Origin: JBCAWW01 sp039024315
GTDB lineage: Bacteria; Bacteroidota; Bacteroidia; J057
Direction of reading: 5' to 3'
DNA length: 11,831 bases
Assembly (NCBI GenBank): GCA_039024315.1
Contig: JBCCQN010000237.1
Location: 1-11,831, forward strand
The notes beneath the pieces were generated by a model, which saw only the letters and a list, made by a program, of their open reading frames with translations, was not told the DNA's origin and did not search any database. Positions 1-9,021 of this stretch are shown piece by piece (position 1 is the first letter of the stretch; each line of letters begins with the position of its first letter). The position numbers and the translations under genes are program-made.

Positions 1-3000
1 GAAGCTTATCTCCATCAGCGACATTTTCGGGTGTTAGAGCGGATTGGAGAAAATATGGTGGCGCTCAACGAGACTTATCTCGCCAATGCCAAAGCCAATG
101 GAGCCCAAAGTCTCAACGACCTCAAACAGCAAGTGCGACAATTGGTCAATGAAGAGATTAATCGGGTCAATCAAGCCCGTAAAAATGATCTTGCTCGCCA
201 ACAAGCGCTCACGCAAGCCCAAAGTTTAGCGGGTGAGACCCTGCGTCGGGCCAAGCAGGTGCAGCAGCCTACTACCCCCAATCTTCCGCTCTATCCTCCT
301 AATGCTCAGGTGAGTATCAAGAGCAATCGCAGCTTTCAGGTAGAGGCTCCAGGGCGGCAAGCTTATACGCTGAGTTTTGAAAAGTTTTCTGAGAAATATG
401 GGCAGAGAACCAATCTGGAATATGAGATTGACCTTCTGAGCAATGAGGAGGCAGAAGCGCTTGTCAACGAAACGCCCATCACCCTTGCGCCCCGCCAAAA
501 GGACCTGCAGTGGGAAATCCAATATTCGATTCCTATCCGAGATGGTGGCGTTGATGGGGCTCTGTTGGTCAAGCTTTCTCGCAGCATGGATGATTTTATG
601 GGTTCAATCATGCGAGAGGATGTCTTTCAGGATTTTGTGATCCTCAATCGCGCCTTGAAAGACGATGGCACTGAGGAGTTAGAAATCGTCTATGAGACTT
701 TTGATAATTACTTTGTGCCTCAATTGCTGACCCAAAACTTAGATTCAATTCGTAGCCGCCAAATCAAAAAAGGGGAAGGGGCAGCCCTAAGCGAACTGCC
801 TTATTTGGCGCATCTCCAAGCGGTTCAATTCAATCAATACCAATTGATTCTTTGCGGCTTAATTTCCAAGGATCAGTTTTCGCGAGACCGTCGCAAAATC
901 TCTACCCTCTTGGTTTTGATATTGCTGATCTTAGTGTTGTTATTAGTTTTAGGCATTCCACTGCTCAAACTAGGACTGATAAGTGATAAAGAACGGATGA
1001 AGATAAGCGACCTGTTGTTTGCTACTACCTCCGCTATATTTGGTTCCTCCTTGTTGATCTTATTATTGTTTGACTTATATACCTACAATGGGCCCGGCGA
1101 GCAACAGAGTAAGCAACAGTTAGTTGATTTGTCAGAAGAAATTTCTACTTCTCTCTTCGAGGAACTAGAGAGTATTTATGCCCAACTTGAGTATTACGAT
1201 ACCCTAGGAGTGGATCATAGCGATAATAGATTGCGCCTCATCTATGATCAAACAGATAGCTCGGAGTCTAAGTTTTACCCCCAATACTATCCGTATTTTA
1301 CCAGTGTATATTGGAGTAGCTTGGCAGACTCTATTGGTTTAGAGTGGAGCGTTCGGCCGCAGGCCACCCCCCAAGTAAGCTTGGCCGGTAGAGAATACCT
1401 AGAAAGTGTCAAAGAAGGTCGGACTTGGCCATTGGGCAAAGCCAATGGACGCAAGCAGTTTATGCTAGAGTCTCTCCTCACACGGACAAATGGCGAGAAG
1501 CTGGGGGTGGTGTCAAAATCAAGTGCTGCCAATCTTGGTTCGGAAAATAAGCCCAAACCAGCCTCTGCGGTATTTCTGACTAGCTATATCTATTCGGTAA
1601 TCCAACCCTTATTGCCCAATGGCTTTGGCTTTACCATTGTAGGGGAAGACGGCAAGGTTTGGTTTCACTCAGACAAGCGACGTAATCTCCAACATAACTT
1701 TTTGGAAGAAACGGATAATGCTTCGATTCAGTCGGCCATCTATAATCGGTCTGCCCTCTACACCAGTGGGACATATCTGGGAGAAGATTACAATTTTTAT
1801 ATTCAGCCACTAGATCAGCTGCCTTTGCATTTGGTGACCTTCCGGAAAAAAATCTATGACCGAACCACCCATGAACAAATCATCAGCTTATCCTTTTTGC
1901 TGATTTTGATTTCGCTGACCATTGGTTTGGGCTTTATAGGCTTGTTGGCCCTTTTTAATCCTTCTAGCCAAATATTGAAGCAAGATCGCTACGTGTTTGA
2001 CTGGTTACGACCTAGTCGGATGAATAGAGGACGCTATCAACTGATAGCTGCGGTCAATTTGATTATGCTATTGCTGGGAGTCTATTTTACCCGAGGGGCC
2101 GGTGCGCCAGTCGCTTTGAGCATTATTGCTTTGAGCTTCGTCTATTCTTTTTTGATTGCCTTTTTTCTGCTCAATCGTAATCAGCGTAATGAATTTCTTT
2201 GGCAGAGTCATCGCTCCGTAGTTTTTACCACCTTTGCGATTTTGATTCTTTTCAATCTCTTGCTAGATGCCGTACTGATCAATGCTGATTCATTGCAAGT
2301 TCGCTTATTTCAGTTGATCCCGGGTCTAGTTTTGATTGCGATCATTGCTCGGATTTTTTATCGCTATATCGAAGGCGGAGCGTCCAAAAGCGTATTTAGA
2401 TCAAAATTGGCCATGGAGGATTTGCCCGAAAATCCTCGCTTTTTGGATCGGCTAAATTATCAGTGGGGACGATTGGATCAAGTGGTAACCTCCCTACCGT
2501 TGACCATGGAGGCCTTAGTTATGGATATTATTTATTGGTTTGGCAGGAGAGGGATTAGGATGGGCACCCAGCGCAGTTACCGTTTATTTTTACTGAGTTG
2601 GTTGACGGTATTGGGTATTTTTCCGGTAATAAAGTTCTACGAAGTAGCTTACAACCGAGAGCTAAAGCTCCAAATTCAGCACAGTCAGATACAGTTTTCT
2701 AGAGATTTTACGGCCAGAAGCTTGGAAATAGATCAGCGTTATTTGGACATTCCTTTTCCGGACTCTTTGCAAACTCAACTCAAACGTTTGGGGGTTTACA
2801 CTCAACCATACTTCCAAACTACCTTTACGGCTGATTTACTAGAAGGGACTAAGGTAGATATCAAATATCCAGCTTGGCGGGATACCCTGGTGATTGGCGA
2901 TAAGGTGATTGGTCTCGGCGATGAAGACTTTCAGCTTGACCTAGAATTTGATACCTGTTTACTACGTAGAACGATTCCTTGGGGACTTGGACGCTATGAA

Positions 3001-5241
3001 AGGCTTGGTATGGCGGCAATTTTTAACGATCAGCCCAATTACCAAGTCAATTATATGGTCTGGCGAGTTTCTCCAGAAAAGTTGGGCTTTGAAGTAAGAT
3101 TGGAGCGAACCGAGACGCTGAGGAGTAATGCTTCAGAACAGCTAGAGGCCCTTTATGAGCTACATGAACAGCCAATTGAGGTATCAATCGCCGTCAACGA
3201 TAAGGCCAGTGTAAAAGCACAATTTGGTAATCCCAAAATCATTACGCGACGGATGCTTAAGCCAGAAAACATGGCTGAAAAGAGCGAAGCATATGTTCTC
3301 TTAGACAGTTTGTTTTCTGCCCTTAGACCGAGCTATAACGATATCGTAAGGCGATCGACCTATCTCAATCGTAATGCGAGTGCTGATAGTATCTGGACTT
3401 GGTTTGAACAGCCTGAGTTGATGGAGGTACGACCCTCGGACAGCAAATTGAGTATCCAAAGCAAACAGGTCTCTAAGCTGATCTTTCAAGAAAAAAGTGG
3501 CCTGCAATTGAGCTCCGAACTGCCTCAGTATCATTTCCCGAGTTTATGGGATGCCCCTTCCTTTAGTGGTACGAGATTTTGGATCCTATTTATCTTACTG
3601 ATTGTCACTTTCTACATTTTGATCGATTTTGTGGTATTCCGCTTTTTCGCCCAAAATACGCTCTATTTGAGTGCTCCCGATGCCGTCTCCGCTCGTAAAC
3701 ATCTCAAGGAAACCCAAGAGAATATTTATTTGGTGGTGCCCCCTCGGCCTTTGGAAACAGATTATCTGGTGATTTTAGAAAATAAAATCGCAGACATCGT
3801 GGAGGAAAAAGATCTCTTGATCCAATATCAGCGCGATCAGTACTACTTTGACTTGGCGCGAACAGAAGATTTCCAACGCTTGGATGCTGCTTTGAAAGCA
3901 CACCAAAATAAACAGTCCAACTTAGCCCCGCTAATCATTCTGGACAACTTTGAAGCCCAAGTCTATGATGAATCACTTACGCTGCAAAAGCAAAGCGTAT
4001 TAGATCAATTGTTGCTTTCTCAAATCCAGGTGATTATTCTTTCGGTGCAAGAGCCATTAGAGGTCTCTCGTCAGCTTTCACAAAGTGAAGAAGAAGGAGA
4101 GATTGATATTATCGCCCAGCGACAATGGAGCCAACTCTTGAGTAACTTTAGCCAACTCTATTTCCCACTGGAAAAGTGGCAAGTATTGAGCAACCAACAG
4201 GAGGCCGAAAAATACGTCCAGCGCAAACATAGTTTCCTTTACTTAGCCGAAATCTCTTATCGCTCCAAAGAGCTCCACATTGCCGGAGTATCGATCAATG
4301 CCTTAGAAGGCAAGGCAAATATGGAAAAAGGCTCCGCTTACGAAGAGCATTCTAGCATTCGTATCGATCAGCATGTCGATACACCTTACAAGCTCAACAT
4401 CAAACTCAAAAAGCTTAAGCGATGGGTAGAAAGTAATCTGCATGAGCAAATCACCGTGCTTTCCTGTCTCAATCCCACCCAGATATTGCAGATTTATCAG
4501 AAAGACCCAAATAAATATCGCGATCAGATCAATGACTGGAAAAAACTCTTTGATCTTTTCAACAAAGGCATTTTATCCGCTCCTCCGCGCAATCTGCGGA
4601 CCAAGGATCGCATTAGAGAGATTATTCGCCGAGAATGCGCCCACGGTAAATTTTTGCAAGGAATTCAAAATGAATTGGTCGCTCAGCTAGATAGTCCCGG
4701 TTCGCGCATCAGCAATACCCTCTTTGAAGAAGAAATCATCTTGCAGATAGGGATTCGAGCGAAGTTGTATTACCACGCTTTGTGGAACGCTTGCTCCGAA
4801 AATGAGCAGTTGTTAATCTATGATCTCGCCCAGGATGGCTTGATGAATTCACGCAATTTGCAGGCGGTGGAAGCCCTCTTGCGCAAGGGGATTTTTATTA
4901 CTGATGAGGATACCATCCATCTGATGAACCGGAGTTTCCGCAACTTTGTCTTGACTGTGGTCAAGCCAGAGGAAGCCCTAAAAATGGAAGAAAAAATTCA
5001 AGCCGACGCTACTTGGAGCCGCGCAAAGATACCAATTGCAATTATTGTCTTTGCGCTAGCAGCGTTTTTATACTATACTGACGTTAGTGAAGTATTGAAT
5101 GAGACCGCAACTTTTGTTACGGCTGCCGCAGCATTGATACCCGTGATTACTAAAATTGTGGCTACCATAGCTGGGGTAAATCTCAGTTTCAAGGATTTTC
5201 TCCCTAACCTCAAGCGTTTGCAAAGAGAAGGGGACAAATAA
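1..5241 (+). CDS. Giant multi-pass membrane protein with Cache-like sensor regions and a degenerate NTPase-like domain (5' end missing)
   Basis: The frame is open to position 1, and the GTG at 31 lies mid-frame, so the true start is probably upstream. Residues below count from that GTG. A coiled-coil-rich extracytoplasmic region (to ~285) is followed by TM ~291-315 and 328-352. A Cache-like region (353-612, with a GFGFTIVGEDGKVWFHSD stretch) follows, then TM ~617-642, 669-687, 691-716, 730-751, 759-780 and 851-873. A third extracytoplasmic region (875-1180) and TM 1183-1208 come next. The cytoplasmic part has a P-loop-like strand (1232-1244) without the Walker A Gly/Lys, a Walker B-like LIILDNFE (1301-1308) and a sensor-like strand (1333-1339). 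It ends in a helical region and two TM (1667-1686, 1695-1717). Positively charged loops fit this topology. I infer a sensor or scaffold linking envelope signals to the cytoplasm. Ligand and partner are unknown. No kinase, cyclase or GGDEF output domain is visible. Confidence 0.85.
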   Translation, partial: EAYLHQRHFRVLERIGENMVALNETYLANAKANGAQSLNDLKQQVRQLVNEEINRVNQARKNDLARQQALTQAQSLAGETLRRAKQVQQPTTPNLPLYPPNAQVSIKSNRSFQVEAPGRQAYTLSFEKFSEKYGQRTNLEYEIDLLSNEEAEALVNETPITLAPRQKDLQWEIQYSIPIRDGGVDGALLVKLSRSMDDFMGSIMREDVFQDFVILNRALKDDGTEELEIVYETFDNYFVPQLLTQNLDSIRSRQIKKGEGAALSELPYLAHLQAVQFNQYQLILCGLISKDQFSRDRRKISTLLVLILLILVLLLVLGIPLLKLGLISDKERMKISDLLFATTSAIFGSSLLILLLFDLYTYNGPGEQQSKQQLVDLSEEISTSLFEELESIYAQLEYYDTLGVDHSDNRLRLIYDQTDSSESKFYPQYYPYFTSVYWSSLADSIGLEWSVRPQATPQVSLAGREYLESVKEGRTWPLGKANGRKQFMLESLLTRTNGEKLGVVSKSSAANLGSENKPKPASAVFLTSYIYSVIQPLLPNGFGFTIVGEDGKVWFHSDKRRNLQHNFLEETDNASIQSAIYNRSALYTSGTYLGEDYNFYIQPLDQLPLHLVTFRKKIYDRTTHEQIISLSFLLILISLTIGLGFIGLLALFNPSSQILKQDRYVFDWLRPSRMNRGRYQLIAAVNLIMLLLGVYFTRGAGAPVALSIIALSFVYSFLIAFFLLNRNQRNEFLWQSHRSVVFTTFAILILFNLLLDAVLINADSLQVRLFQLIPGLVLIAIIARIFYRYIEGGASKSVFRSKLAMEDLPENPRFLDRLNYQWGRLDQVVTSLPLTMEALVMDIIYWFGRRGIRMGTQRSYRLFLLSWLTVLGIFPVIKFYEVAYNRELKLQIQHSQIQFSRDFTARSLEIDQRYLDIPFPDSLQTQLKRLGVYTQPYFQTTFTADLLEGTKVDIKYPAWRDTLVIGDKVIGLGDEDFQLDLEFDTCLLRRTIPWGLGRYERLGMAAIFNDQPNYQVNYMVWRVSPEKLGFEVRLERTETLRSNASEQLEALYELHEQPIEVSIAVNDKASVKAQFGNPKIITRRMLKPENMAEKSEAYVLLDSLFSALRPSYNDIVRRSTYLNRNASADSIWTWFEQPELMEVRPSDSKLSIQSKQVSKLIFQEKSGLQLSSELPQYHFPSLWDAPSFSGTRFWILFILLIVTFYILIDFVVFRFFAQNTLYLSAPDAVSARKHLKETQENIYLVVPPRPLETDYLVILENKIADIVEEKDLLIQYQRDQYYFDLARTEDFQRLDAALKAHQNKQSNLAPLIILDNFEAQVYDESLTLQKQSVLDQLLLSQIQVIILSVQEPLEVSRQLSQSEEEGEIDIIAQRQWSQLLSNFSQLYFPLEKWQVLSNQQEAEKYVQRKHSFLYLAEISYRSKELHIAGVSINALEGKANMEKGSAYEEHSSIRIDQHVDTPYKLNIKLKKLKRWVESNLHEQITVLSCLNPTQILQIYQKDPNKYRDQINDWKKLFDLFNKGILSAPPRNLRTKDRIREIIRRECAHGKFLQGIQNELVAQLDSPGSRISNTLFEEEIILQIGIRAKLYYHALWNACSENEQLLIYDLAQDGLMNSRNLQAVEALLRKGIFITDEDTIHLMNRSFRNFVLTVVKPEEALKMEEKIQADATWSRAKIPIAIIVFALAAFLYYTDVSEVLNETATFVTAAAALIPVITKIVATIAGVNLSFKDFLPNLKRLQREGDK
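3721..4060 (+). other. Degenerate P-loop NTPase-like segment within the giant membrane protein
   Basis: Just after the ninth TM segment, the protein has a hydrophobic strand, IYLVV, running into PPRPLETD (residues 1232-1244 from GTG 31). This is where an AAA/STAND-type protein would carry GxxGxGK[ST]; the glycines and the lysine are missing. About 57 residues later LIILDNFE (1301-1308) has the form of a Walker B with Asp and Glu. The strand QVIILSVQEP (1333-1342) sits where sensor 1 would be. Seen: the strand order and motifs. Inferred: descent from an NTPase that lost phosphate binding. It could also be an unrelated alpha/beta domain. Confidence 0.45.
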
Positions 5242-5248
5242 TTCCTTT

Positions 5249-8179
5249 ATGAGTGCATTTGTTCGTCTATTGTGTCTATGCGTTAGTATTTTGGCTTACC
5301 TGCCGCTTTGGGGGCAGTTGCAGATCAATGAGTTTATGGCTATTAATCGAAGCTATGAGCTCACTACCGAAAAACTTACCGTTGATTGGATAGAGTTGTT
5401 CAATCCTGATTCTCAGAACGTTCAGCTCCAAAATTATTACCTCACCGACGAGCTTGAAGAGCTAACTAAATATAAACTCCCCAATCTTACGGTACCAGGC
5501 AAAGGATACCGAGTCCTTTTTCAAGGCGAGGACAATCTGCTACCAAATCGAAGTTTCCCTTTTGGTTTGGCGGGGGAAGGCGAATTTCTTGCCCTTGTTG
5601 CGCCCGATGGTATCACTATCATAGACTCCATTAGTTTTGGGCCCCAATACCCCGATCAAGCGTTCGGCAGAGCCGAAAATGGCAATAAGTGGGGGATCAT
5701 GGCCAAAGCTACTGCAGGAGAAGCAAATAGCTCGCTAAAGGCCCTTTTGCCTCTAGTTGAATTCTCTCTGCCTTCGGGGATTTATACAGAGGATAGTTTA
5801 TGGGTTGAAATATGGGTGGCGGATTCAGCCGCAAAAATTTACTACACCCTAGATGGTAATGAGCCAGATAGCAATGATAGGCTTTATGAACGCCCGCTCT
5901 TGTTGAGTGAAAGCCATACAATTCGCGCCAAAGCGTTACGAGACAGTGCTAGTTCTCCGATCAGCAGTTTTGCAACCTACCTTTTGCAGGAACCCAAAAA
6001 ACATCTGATCCTTAACTTGCATGGGCCAGATAAGTGGTTTTTTTCTCTAGATTCGGGCTTGCTAAAAATTTCAAAATTTGAATTAGGTTCTTGGGCAACT
6101 TCCAATCCTTTCAATTATTTGGTAGATGCAGAGCTTTTTGATGGAAATGGCGTTCTGCGCAGCAGGCATCAAGGGCGACTCAGACAACATGGAGCAGGTT
6201 CTACCTATGGTCAGCAAAAATCCATGCGTCTTCACCTTTCTCCTAGTCAAGCAATCACAGGACCGCTATTTCGTCAAAAGCCAGAGATCCAAAATCATCG
6301 AATAATCATCCTCCGGCAAGGGGGGAACTTTTCGGATTGGACTGGTCTGGCCGTCAACGATGTTCTCTCGTCCGAATATCTATCTCGTAAAGGTTGGGAC
6401 TTGGATTATCAAGCTTATCAGCCCGTCAATGTCTATATCAATGGTAAGTTTCACGCCCTGATGTTTTTTAGAGAACGGCATGATCAGCACTATTATGCCA
6501 ATAATTTACAGGCTGATCCTGATAAGGTATCCGTGGTGCGAAAATTTGGATTTGGTGCCGAGTTTGACACGGGGGAAGGGCTAGATTTTAATTCGATCAA
6601 TAATTTTGTGCAAAGCAACAATTTTCTCGACACGAATGATGTCTATCGCTTAGCAGAAAGGGTTGATCTTGATAACTATTTTAAATACCTCTACTTCAAC
6701 GATTTTATTGGCAACGGAGATTGGCCCTTCAACAATTTTAAGCTTGCCTTTACGGGAGGAGAAGGAGACAAATGGCGCTTTTGTGTGTATGACAATGACT
6801 TTGCCTATCAAAACTACCAAGTCAATGGGATTGCGAGCTTGATGAATGATGGAGATAATGGCTATTGGTTGCCAAGAATGCTTAAAAATGATTCTCTCAA
6901 AGAATACTTCATCAACTATTATCTCGACCTGCTCAATACCGAGTTTATCGAAGAAGAGTTTGCAGAAAGCGTAGACTACATAAAGCGATACCTAGAGCCA
7001 GATGTTCGGGCGCATTTAACGACATGGAAATCCAGATTACAGAATGGAAGTATTTCGAATCAAGATTGGGATATCTACCTTAATACCCTAAAATCAGGCT
7101 TACCTCAGTACAAAAACTACGCTCGTAGAGGCTTGGCTACTGCTTTTTTTCTTGGTGCCCAAATTCCAGTTAACTTAGCCGTAACTCCCTCTAGTGCAGG
7201 AAGTATCCAGCTCAACACCCTTGACCTACAGGATTTACCTTGGACAGGTACCTATCTACAGAAAAATCATATAAATATCGAAGCGATCCCTCGTCCGGGC
7301 TATCGTTTTGTCGGTTGGAGTGATCCTTTGCTACCGCAAACGCCCAAACTGCGTTACGAATTGGAAACTTTTTGTAACCTAACGGCCTTTTTTGAAAAGG
7401 ATTCAAGCTATCAGCCAGAGCTTGTCCTCAACGAAATCATGTATGCAGATGATCCCAGTCGCGGGGGAGGGGATTGGATAGAGTTGTACAACGCAAGTGA
7501 AGAATCCATGGATTTGAGTCAATGGGTATTGGGCGATGAGACTAGTGAGAATCGTTATGCTTTCCCTCCGGGAACGCTTCTCTCTGCTAAGGAATATCTA
7601 GTTGTCTGTCGCGATCCAGCCGCTTTTTTAGGTGCTTTCCCTGGAACTGATATCAGTCCAGTTGCCCTTGGCTTTGGATTAGGCAAAGAAGATGCAGTGC
7701 GACTTTGGAATCCCGACGGCCTCTTGGTAGATAGTGTCATTTACAGCAATCAAGCTCCTTGGCCGACTATCGCCGATGGCAAAGGCGCCAGTCTCGCCTT
7801 GCGTGATCCCCAACTCAAAGTGAGCTATCCCCAAAATTGGATCAGGCGCGAAGACTATCGTCCTACTCCGGGTGCCCAAAATGATTTTATTGTGGAAACC
7901 GAAATCACCAATCGCTTGAGTTGTGTCCGTTTCGATGCTCAGTTGTTTCCCAATCCGATGAGCACGGAATTTAATCTTTACTTTACCAATAGTAACACAG
8001 AAAACATAGACCTGCAGTTTTTTGACTTACTCGGCAGGTCTATCCATCAAGAGACTGTACCATTGCGATTGGGCGCAAACTTGGTGCAGATACCCGTTGA
8101 CTTTCTACCACAGGGTCATTACATCCTACAGTTGTCGCAGGATGGTATGATGGAGACTGTACGGATCGTTAAGAATTGA
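5249..8179 (+). CDS. Secreted CotH-like protein with two lamin-tail domains and a T9SS type A sorting domain
   Basis: The ATG is 7 nt after the stop of the upstream gene, with a purine-rich stretch before it; an operon or translational coupling is likely. Domains in order: a signal peptide (1-22, cleavage probably after LWG); lamin-tail domain 1 (~24-160, INEFMA...DWIELFNP); a chitobiase-C-terminal-like Ig fold (~172-245, IYYTLDGNEPD); a CotH-like region (~255-625, with NVYINGKFHALMFFRERHD at 394 and a YDNDF acidic motif at 514-518); a divergent InlB B-repeat-like stretch (~640-715, PRPGYRFVGWSD); lamin-tail domain 2 (~726-880, LNEIMY...DWIELYN); and a T9SS type A sorting domain (~892-976, LFPNPMS to RIVKN). 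CotH of Bacillus is a protein kinase of spore-coat proteins. Whether this copy is catalytic cannot be told by eye. It is expected at the cell surface or outside, after T9SS export and CTD removal. Confidence 0.93.
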   Translation: MSAFVRLLCLCVSILAYLPLWGQLQINEFMAINRSYELTTEKLTVDWIELFNPDSQNVQLQNYYLTDELEELTKYKLPNLTVPGKGYRVLFQGEDNLLPNRSFPFGLAGEGEFLALVAPDGITIIDSISFGPQYPDQAFGRAENGNKWGIMAKATAGEANSSLKALLPLVEFSLPSGIYTEDSLWVEIWVADSAAKIYYTLDGNEPDSNDRLYERPLLLSESHTIRAKALRDSASSPISSFATYLLQEPKKHLILNLHGPDKWFFSLDSGLLKISKFELGSWATSNPFNYLVDAELFDGNGVLRSRHQGRLRQHGAGSTYGQQKSMRLHLSPSQAITGPLFRQKPEIQNHRIIILRQGGNFSDWTGLAVNDVLSSEYLSRKGWDLDYQAYQPVNVYINGKFHALMFFRERHDQHYYANNLQADPDKVSVVRKFGFGAEFDTGEGLDFNSINNFVQSNNFLDTNDVYRLAERVDLDNYFKYLYFNDFIGNGDWPFNNFKLAFTGGEGDKWRFCVYDNDFAYQNYQVNGIASLMNDGDNGYWLPRMLKNDSLKEYFINYYLDLLNTEFIEEEFAESVDYIKRYLEPDVRAHLTTWKSRLQNGSISNQDWDIYLNTLKSGLPQYKNYARRGLATAFFLGAQIPVNLAVTPSSAGSIQLNTLDLQDLPWTGTYLQKNHINIEAIPRPGYRFVGWSDPLLPQTPKLRYELETFCNLTAFFEKDSSYQPELVLNEIMYADDPSRGGGDWIELYNASEESMDLSQWVLGDETSENRYAFPPGTLLSAKEYLVVCRDPAAFLGAFPGTDISPVALGFGLGKEDAVRLWNPDGLLVDSVIYSNQAPWPTIADGKGASLALRDPQLKVSYPQNWIRREDYRPTPGAQNDFIVETEITNRLSCVRFDAQLFPNPMSTEFNLYFTNSNTENIDLQFFDLLGRSIHQETVPLRLGANLVQIPVDFLPQGHYILQLSQDGMMETVRIVKN

Positions 8180-8969
8180 GTTTCTGATTGATTGCCTTGG
8201 CCTGTTTGGCCGCAGAGAGTTTCTTTTGGTAACGGCCCTGTACTACATCAACAATGATCAAGACTACTAGTACAAAATAGAAAGTCGCCTTACTCATATG
8301 GACTACCTTAGTTCCAAAAATCTCCATATGCGCCAGCTCACCGCCCTCTGAAACGAGCATTACGCCTACTAGGAAGAGGATAAAGAGCCCTAAGACCTCA
8401 TACATACGATTTTTTTGTAGGAAGGTAGAAATTCTGTCTGCGAGAAAGATCATCAGTAAACCCCCAATCACAATAGCTGTAGCCATTACCCAAAAGACAT
8501 CTGTCAGGGCGATAGCACTCAAAATAGAATCAAAAGAGAAAACCAGGTTCATCAAGACGATCATCCCAATCACACTGCCAACTGAACGAGGCTTACTTTC
8601 TGTAGTCTCTTCATGCTCCTCGAGCGAAATCATGTGCCAGATTTCCTTAATCGCAGTATAAAGGATAAAGCCACCTCCAAACAAAACGATCACGGCATGC
8701 CAGCTAAAATCAGCGTAGAAATATCCTGGTAGGTTTAAGTCAAAAACCGGTTCTTGTACGAGTTCGATGAGGTTGATGAGGATAAAGAGTAAGCCAATAC
8801 GTAGGAAAACAGCTAAGCCAATCCCTACTTGGCGCACCATGGATCGTTTGTCCTCTGGCGCACTTTTAGATTCTAGAGAAATATATAAAAGGTTGTCAAA
8901 TCCTAAGACTGCTTGCAGCAAAACAAGCATACCTAGCGTAATAAAGTTATCAAGTGTGAGTGTTTCCAT
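8169..8969 (-). CDS. TerC family integral membrane protein (probable metal-ion exporter)
   Basis: A 266-residue polytopic protein with about seven TM segments (~9-31, 46-69, 89-108, 131-152, 156-177, 188-207, 227-245). It carries the TerC hallmarks: GFDN at 23-26 in the first TM and FSFDS at 144-148 in the fourth, acidic residues inside membrane segments that the family is thought to use for metal ions. The family includes tellurium-resistance TerC and Mn(II) exporters acting during protein secretion; the substrate here is not shown. An acidic, His-containing loop (~112-125) may face the cytoplasm. I chose the ATG at 8969 because METLTLDNFI matches the usual family N-terminus and a promoter-like pair lies just upstream. 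A TTG at 9020 would add 17 residues but falls inside the -33 element. Its last 11 nt overlap the end of the convergent CotH-like gene. Confidence 0.93.
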   Translation of the reverse strand: METLTLDNFITLGMLVLLQAVLGFDNLLYISLESKSAPEDKRSMVRQVGIGLAVFLRIGLLFILINLIELVQEPVFDLNLPGYFYADFSWHAVIVLFGGGFILYTAIKEIWHMISLEEHEETTESKPRSVGSVIGMIVLMNLVFSFDSILSAIALTDVFWVMATAIVIGGLLMIFLADRISTFLQKNRMYEVLGLFILFLVGVMLVSEGGELAHMEIFGTKVVHMSKATFYFVLVVLIIVDVVQGRYQKKLSAAKQAKAINQKLNS

Positions 8970-8990
8970 TTGAGTAATCAGATTTTCCGG

Positions 8991-9021
8991 CAAATAAATA
9001 TTCTTTTTCAGGGGACGCAAA
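8991..9021 (-). promoter_or_regulatory. Bacteroidota-type promoter of the TerC-family gene
   Basis: On the minus strand TTTG (9021-9018) is followed by exactly 19 nt and then TTTATTTG (8998-8991). The known Bacteroidota consensus is TTTG at -33 and TAnnTTTG at -7; only one fixed position of the -7 box differs. The transcript would start near 8984-8986, giving a leader of about 15-17 nt before the ATG at 8969. The match is seen; activity is inferred. Confidence 0.6.

Noticed and set aside
31..33. GTG at 31 as the true start of the giant membrane protein
   Set aside because: The frame is open to position 1, and the first extracytoplasmic region would lack a signal or TM anchor, so the start is probably outside the window.
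226..522. 98-residue minus-strand ORF
   Set aside because: It is antisense to the giant gene, and its translation shows no domain or membrane pattern.
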